Shown: one piece after another, positions 13,460 through 16,279 of the stretch | How positions within the stretch are numbered: the stretch's first letter is position 1 | Layout of the letters: every line of letters begins with the position of its first letter | DNA from: Prevotellaceae bacterium | GTDB lineage: Bacteria > Bacteroidota > Bacteroidia > Bacteroidales > UBA932 | Assembly (NCBI GenBank): GCA_031284065.1 | Contig: JAITAP010000252.1 | Coordinates: 1-16,279 of the forward strand | Length of the DNA stretch: 16,279 bases | Direction: 5' to 3' | Translations under genes and position numbers: made by a program | The notes under the pieces: model-generated | What the model was told of the DNA's origin: nothing | Database searches by the model: none | Seen by the model: only the letters and a program-made list of their open reading frames with translations

Positions 13460-14431
13460 ATGGCATTTTTTACTCGTTTTTCGTCAAAGCACGCTGGGGC
13501 GCAGCCGGAAGCGCAGAGTAGCGCTCTGGCGCAGGGGCTTGAGAAAACAAAGGAGGGGCTGCTCAAGCGGCTTTCACGCGCCGTTATCGGCAAGTCGAAG
13601 ATAGATGACGAGGTGCTCGACAACCTCGAGGAGGCGCTCATTTCGTCGGACGTGGGCGTAGAAACGACGCTGCGCGTGGTGGAGCTTGTGCAGAAGCGCG
13701 TGGCGCGTGATAAGGTGCTCAACACCGCCGAGCTCAACCAAATCCTGAGGGAAGAGATTGAGCTGCTGCTGGAGAATAACGAAACGACGGCTGCCACCCC
13801 GCCCGACACGCAGGGCAAGCCTTACGTGGTAATGGTGGTGGGGGTAAACGGCGTGGGCAAAACCACCACCATCGGCAAGCTGGCGGCGCGGCTGGTTGGC
13901 GAGGGGAAAAAAGTGTACATTGGCGCAGCCGACACGTTTCGCGCGGCTGCCGTTGACCAGCTGGAGGTGTGGGCGGCGCGCGCCGGAGCAACCATCGTCA
14001 AGCAGCGAATGGGCGCAGACCCCGCCTCAGTAGCGTTTGACACGCTCAGCTCGGCAAAAGCCAACGGCGGCGACGTGGCGCTCATCGACACGGCGGGCAG
14101 GCTGCACAACAAGGTAAACCTGATGAACGAGCTGTCCAAAATCCGCAACGTCATGCACAAGGTTATCCCCGGCGCACCCCACGAGGTGCTGCTCGTGCTC
14201 GACGGCTCTACGGGGCAAAATGCCTGCCGGCAGGCGGAAGAGTTCAGCAAGGCAACAGAAGTTACCGCGCTTGCCATCACCAAGCTGGACGGCACGGCAA
14301 AGGGCGGCGTGGTGATTGGCATTTCCGACCAGCTCAAAGTGCCCGTAAAGTACATTGGCGTGGGCGAAAAGGTGGACGATTTGCAGCTGTTTGACAAAAA
14401 AAAGTTCGTTGAAACGCTATTCGCCCGATAA
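13460..14431 (+). CDS. ftsY: Signal recognition particle receptor FtsY
   Basis: The 323-residue SRP GTPase has a short N-terminal region, a helical N domain (about 25-105) and the NG GTPase domain. Landmarks are G1 GVNGVGKT (128-135), the insertion-box motif DTFRAAA (158-164), DTAGR (210-214), TKLDG (274-278) and the closing GVGEKVDDLQLFD. It receives ribosome-SRP complexes at the membrane for co-translational insertion. It lacks the long acidic A domain of E. coli FtsY, as is usual in Bacteroidota. It precedes rimO by 81 bp on the same strand, an order I recall from other Bacteroidales. Confidence 0.97.
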   Translation: MAFFTRFSSKHAGAQPEAQSSALAQGLEKTKEGLLKRLSRAVIGKSKIDDEVLDNLEEALISSDVGVETTLRVVELVQKRVARDKVLNTAELNQILREEIELLLENNETTAATPPDTQGKPYVVMVVGVNGVGKTTTIGKLAARLVGEGKKVYIGAADTFRAAAVDQLEVWAARAGATIVKQRMGADPASVAFDTLSSAKANGGDVALIDTAGRLHNKVNLMNELSKIRNVMHKVIPGAPHEVLLVLDGSTGQNACRQAEEFSKATEVTALAITKLDGTAKGGVVIGISDQLKVPVKYIGVGEKVDDLQLFDKKKFVETLFAR

Positions 14432-14494
14432 ATTAAATGCTGAAACGCCTCACGCGCCACTTCTATCCATTTCCAATGCAATGCTGTTGCTGAA

Positions 14495-14518
14495 AAATTT
14501 GAACGCTGAAATTTGAAC
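14495..14518 (+). repeat. Short direct repeat AAATTTGAAC around the rimO start
   Basis: AAATTTGAAC occurs at 14495-14504 and 14509-14518, 14 bp apart. The same decamer occurs right after the rho stop (about 12998-13008). The rimO start codon lies inside the second copy. Confidence 0.7.
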
Positions 14519-15817
14519 ACTCGCAAACAAATAAATCTCATCACGCTCGGCTGCTCCAAGAACGTGGTGGACTCCGAAAAGCTGATGGCTCGACTTCGGC
14601 GGGGCGGCTATACGCTGCTGCACGATAGCGACGAAATGTCTGCCCAAATCGTTATTATCAATACTTGCGGCTTCATTACTGAGGCTAAGGAGGAATCGGT
14701 GAATACCATTTTGACGTTTGCCGAGGCAAAGCTGCGCGGAGATATCGAAAAGCTGTTCGTGTTCGGGTGCCTGTCGGAGCGATACCGGGACGACCTGCGC
14801 AGGGAGATAGACGAAGTTGACGAATTTTTTGGCGTAAACAGCATGGAGGATATTCTTGCGTCGCTGGGCGTTCCGCCTGCGCAGGCGCCCGTCGGCGAGC
14901 GGCTGCTGACCACTTCCGGGCACTACGCCTACCTCAAAATTTCCGAAGGGTGCAACCGCCGCTGCTCCTACTGCGCCATTCCCCTCATTCGAGGCAAGCA
15001 TGTCTCTACCCCGGTTGAAGAGCTGGTGAGCGAAGCCAAGCTGCTGGCAGGAAAAGGCGTGAAGGAGCTCATGGTGGTAGCGCAGGACACAACTTTTTAC
15101 GGCATGGATATTTACGGGGAGCGTCGCCTTGCCGCCCTGCTGAACGCGCTGAGCGAGGTTGACGGCGTTGAGTGGATACGCCTGCACTACGCCTACCCTG
15201 CGCAGTTTCCGGACAACGTGATAGACGCGCTGCGCAACAACAGCAAGCTGTGCCGCTACCTCGACATTCCGTTTCAGCACGTGAGCGACGCGGTGCTGAA
15301 GCAAATGCGCCGCGGCGTTAGCCGTCGCCAAACCTGCGAGCTGATAGACAAGCTGCGTCGGCGCGCGCCCGGCATTGCGCTGCGCACTACCCTGATGGTG
15401 GGGCATCCGGGCGAAGACGAGGCGGCATTTGCGGAGCTGATGGACTTTGTGCGCGAGGTAAAGTTTGACCGGCTTGGCGTGTTTACCTACTCGGAGGAAG
15501 AGGGCACCTACGGGGCAAAACACCTGAAAGACGCGCTGACGCAGGAGGAAAAGCAGCGACGCGCCGACGCTCTGATGAAGCTGCAAGCGGACATTTCGGC
15601 CTCGCTCAACCACGCCAAGACAGGCAAAACATTCAGGGTAGTACTCGACCGCACGGAGGGGGATTACTACGTGGGGCGCACGGAGTTTGACTCCCCCGAA
15701 GTGGACGGCGAAGTCCTCATCACCTCTCCCAATCCGCTACGCTCCGGCAGCTTCTACAACATAAAAATCACCTCCGCAGACGAGTTCGATTTGTACGGGG
15801 AGGTGGAGGGGGCGTAA
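14513..15817 (+). CDS. rimO: Ribosomal protein S12 methylthiotransferase RimO
   Basis: The 434-residue radical-SAM enzyme adds a methylthio group to an aspartate of ribosomal protein S12. The N-terminal MTTase domain has the auxiliary cluster cysteines C14 (TLGCSKN), C52 (NTCGFI) and C86 (FGCLSER). The radical-SAM cluster is C147-x3-C151-x2-C154 (CNRRCSYC). The C-terminal region from about 370 is the TRAM RNA-binding domain. The start is TTG at 14513. An in-frame stop lies at 14507, and the next in-frame ATG (codon 25) would delete the conserved first cysteine motif. Neighbour ftsY lies 81 bp upstream. Confidence 0.96.
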   Translation: MNTRKQINLITLGCSKNVVDSEKLMARLRRGGYTLLHDSDEMSAQIVIINTCGFITEAKEESVNTILTFAEAKLRGDIEKLFVFGCLSERYRDDLRREIDEVDEFFGVNSMEDILASLGVPPAQAPVGERLLTTSGHYAYLKISEGCNRRCSYCAIPLIRGKHVSTPVEELVSEAKLLAGKGVKELMVVAQDTTFYGMDIYGERRLAALLNALSEVDGVEWIRLHYAYPAQFPDNVIDALRNNSKLCRYLDIPFQHVSDAVLKQMRRGVSRRQTCELIDKLRRRAPGIALRTTLMVGHPGEDEAAFAELMDFVREVKFDRLGVFTYSEEEGTYGAKHLKDALTQEEKQRRADALMKLQADISASLNHAKTGKTFRVVLDRTEGDYYVGRTEFDSPEVDGEVLITSPNPLRSGSFYNIKITSADEFDLYGEVEGA

Positions 15818-15848
15818 GTTGGTATCAAGGAACACTCGCATTTCTGTT

Positions 15849-16127
15849 TTACTCATATTTTTTGTCCAAATAATCCGCTATCGTTGCTCTGTAGTCAAAA
15901 TCCACAGGAAGCGTAAAGCCTGCCTTCAATTTTGCTACGTAAGGCGTGATTTCATCAAGGCATTGCTCTTGTTGCTTTTGCTGTTCCTGCGGTTGCGTAA
16001 GCAAGGTAAGGTATCCTTCCACTATTTTCGACAATGAAATGCTTTTAGCGCGTGAGTATTTTTTTGCTTCGGAGAGAATATGTCTATCCACCACAAGTGT
16101 GAGCCTTTTTGTCGCTACTGTATCCAT
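15849..16127 (-). CDS. Ribbon-helix-helix antitoxin-like protein (DUF6364 type)
   Basis: The 92-residue product has an N-terminal strand TKRLTLVVD followed by two helices (about 16-42, with SISLSKIVEGYLTLL), the ribbon-helix-helix fold of DUF6364-like antitoxins in Bacteroidota. After a Q-rich linker (45-56) the C-terminus DFDYRATIADYLDKKYE matches the usual end of the family. ATG at 16127 is chosen because the strand motif follows directly; the 29 upstream codons in frame are hydrophobic and span the predicted operator. Family members usually precede a PIN-domain toxin gene. Here the stop is 31 bp from the convergent rimO end, so no toxin follows. A palindrome covering the -7 box suggests self-repression. 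DNA-binding fold likely; biological role uncertain. Confidence 0.75.
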   Translation of the reverse strand: MDTVATKRLTLVVDRHILSEAKKYSRAKSISLSKIVEGYLTLLTQPQEQQKQQEQCLDEITPYVAKLKAGFTLPVDFDYRATIADYLDKKYE

Positions 16128-16144
16128 AGTAATAAAAAAAATTG

Positions 16145-16182
16145 GGTTAACACACAAAATTACTCTTTTTGTGCGTGTAACC
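16145..16182 (-). promoter_or_regulatory. Promoter/operator of the antitoxin-like gene
   Basis: The minus strand has TAATTTTG (16162 to 16155), a TAnnTTTG -7 box, about 28 bp before the ATG. It lies within an imperfect inverted repeat with arms near 16145-16159 and 16167-16182 (GGTTA-ACACACAAAA and its near complement). An operator over the promoter fits autoregulation by a ribbon-helix-helix protein. Confidence 0.5.
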
Positions 16183-16279
16183 GGAACTTTAAAAAACTCA
16201 AAAAACGTCAACACTCCACTTTGTTTCGCAACACTTTCATGTAGGTGTTTTTGGGAGGGTAAGCAGCTTACTCAGCAGC

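Noticed and set aside
14450..15613. Minus-strand frame of 387 codons
   Set aside because: It is antisense to rimO, whose motifs are certain. The frame is open because of GC-rich codon usage.

Overview
The window comes from a member of the Bacteroidota, most likely Bacteroidales. The evidence is the gene content (Rho with a long disordered insert, a large YidC, a five-repeat DUF349 protein, an ftsY-rimO pair), repeated promoter boxes of the TAnnTTTG type, and starts with no Shine-Dalgarno sequence. Chromosomal genes are fairly GC-rich. The first 5 kb is clearly more AT-rich.

Positions 88-4991 hold an integrated mobile element of about 4.87 kb. It sits in the 3' end of a tRNA-Leu(UAA) gene (4972-5057, minus) and is bounded by perfect 37-bp direct repeats at 88-124 (attL) and 4955-4991 (attR). 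All its recognisable genes lie on the minus strand. From the tRNA side they are: a tyrosine integrase, a one-helix membrane protein of unknown function, an AlpA/excisionase-like HTH protein whose stop overlaps the next start (ATGA), a VapE-family P-loop replication protein, and a small ribbon-helix-helix protein resembling Bacteroides BfmA/BtgA mobilisation proteins. The roughly 600 bases after the VapE gene hold unusual non-coding structure. There is a 179-nt segment closed by an 18-bp inverted repeat, 10-bp-phased TGTAA iterons pointing toward an AT-rich core (a candidate replication origin placed 3' of rep as in SaPI satellites), and a pair of 15-bp palindromes. Short AGGGCGCAAA repeats lie near both ends and look like integrase arm sites. 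No capsid, terminase, relaxase or cargo gene is visible, so the element is a minimal satellite or mobilisable unit that would need a helper.

Positions 5181-10799 form a probable minus-strand operon: a DUF349 protein, yidC, a FecCD-type permease and its ATPase, with gaps of 15, 6 and 3 bp. No substrate-binding protein is present.

Positions 10800-16279 begin with rho on the plus strand behind a textbook Bacteroidota promoter and a leader of about 170 nt. A 462-bp non-coding stretch with a 57-bp perfect palindrome follows, then ftsY and rimO (membrane targeting GTPase and ribosomal protein S12 methylthiotransferase, the latter with a TTG start). A convergent, apparently orphan DUF6364-like antitoxin closes the window.

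Housekeeping themes are membrane protein biogenesis (YidC, FtsY), transcription termination (Rho) and iron/cobalamin-type uptake. The accessory interest lies in the tRNA-Leu element.
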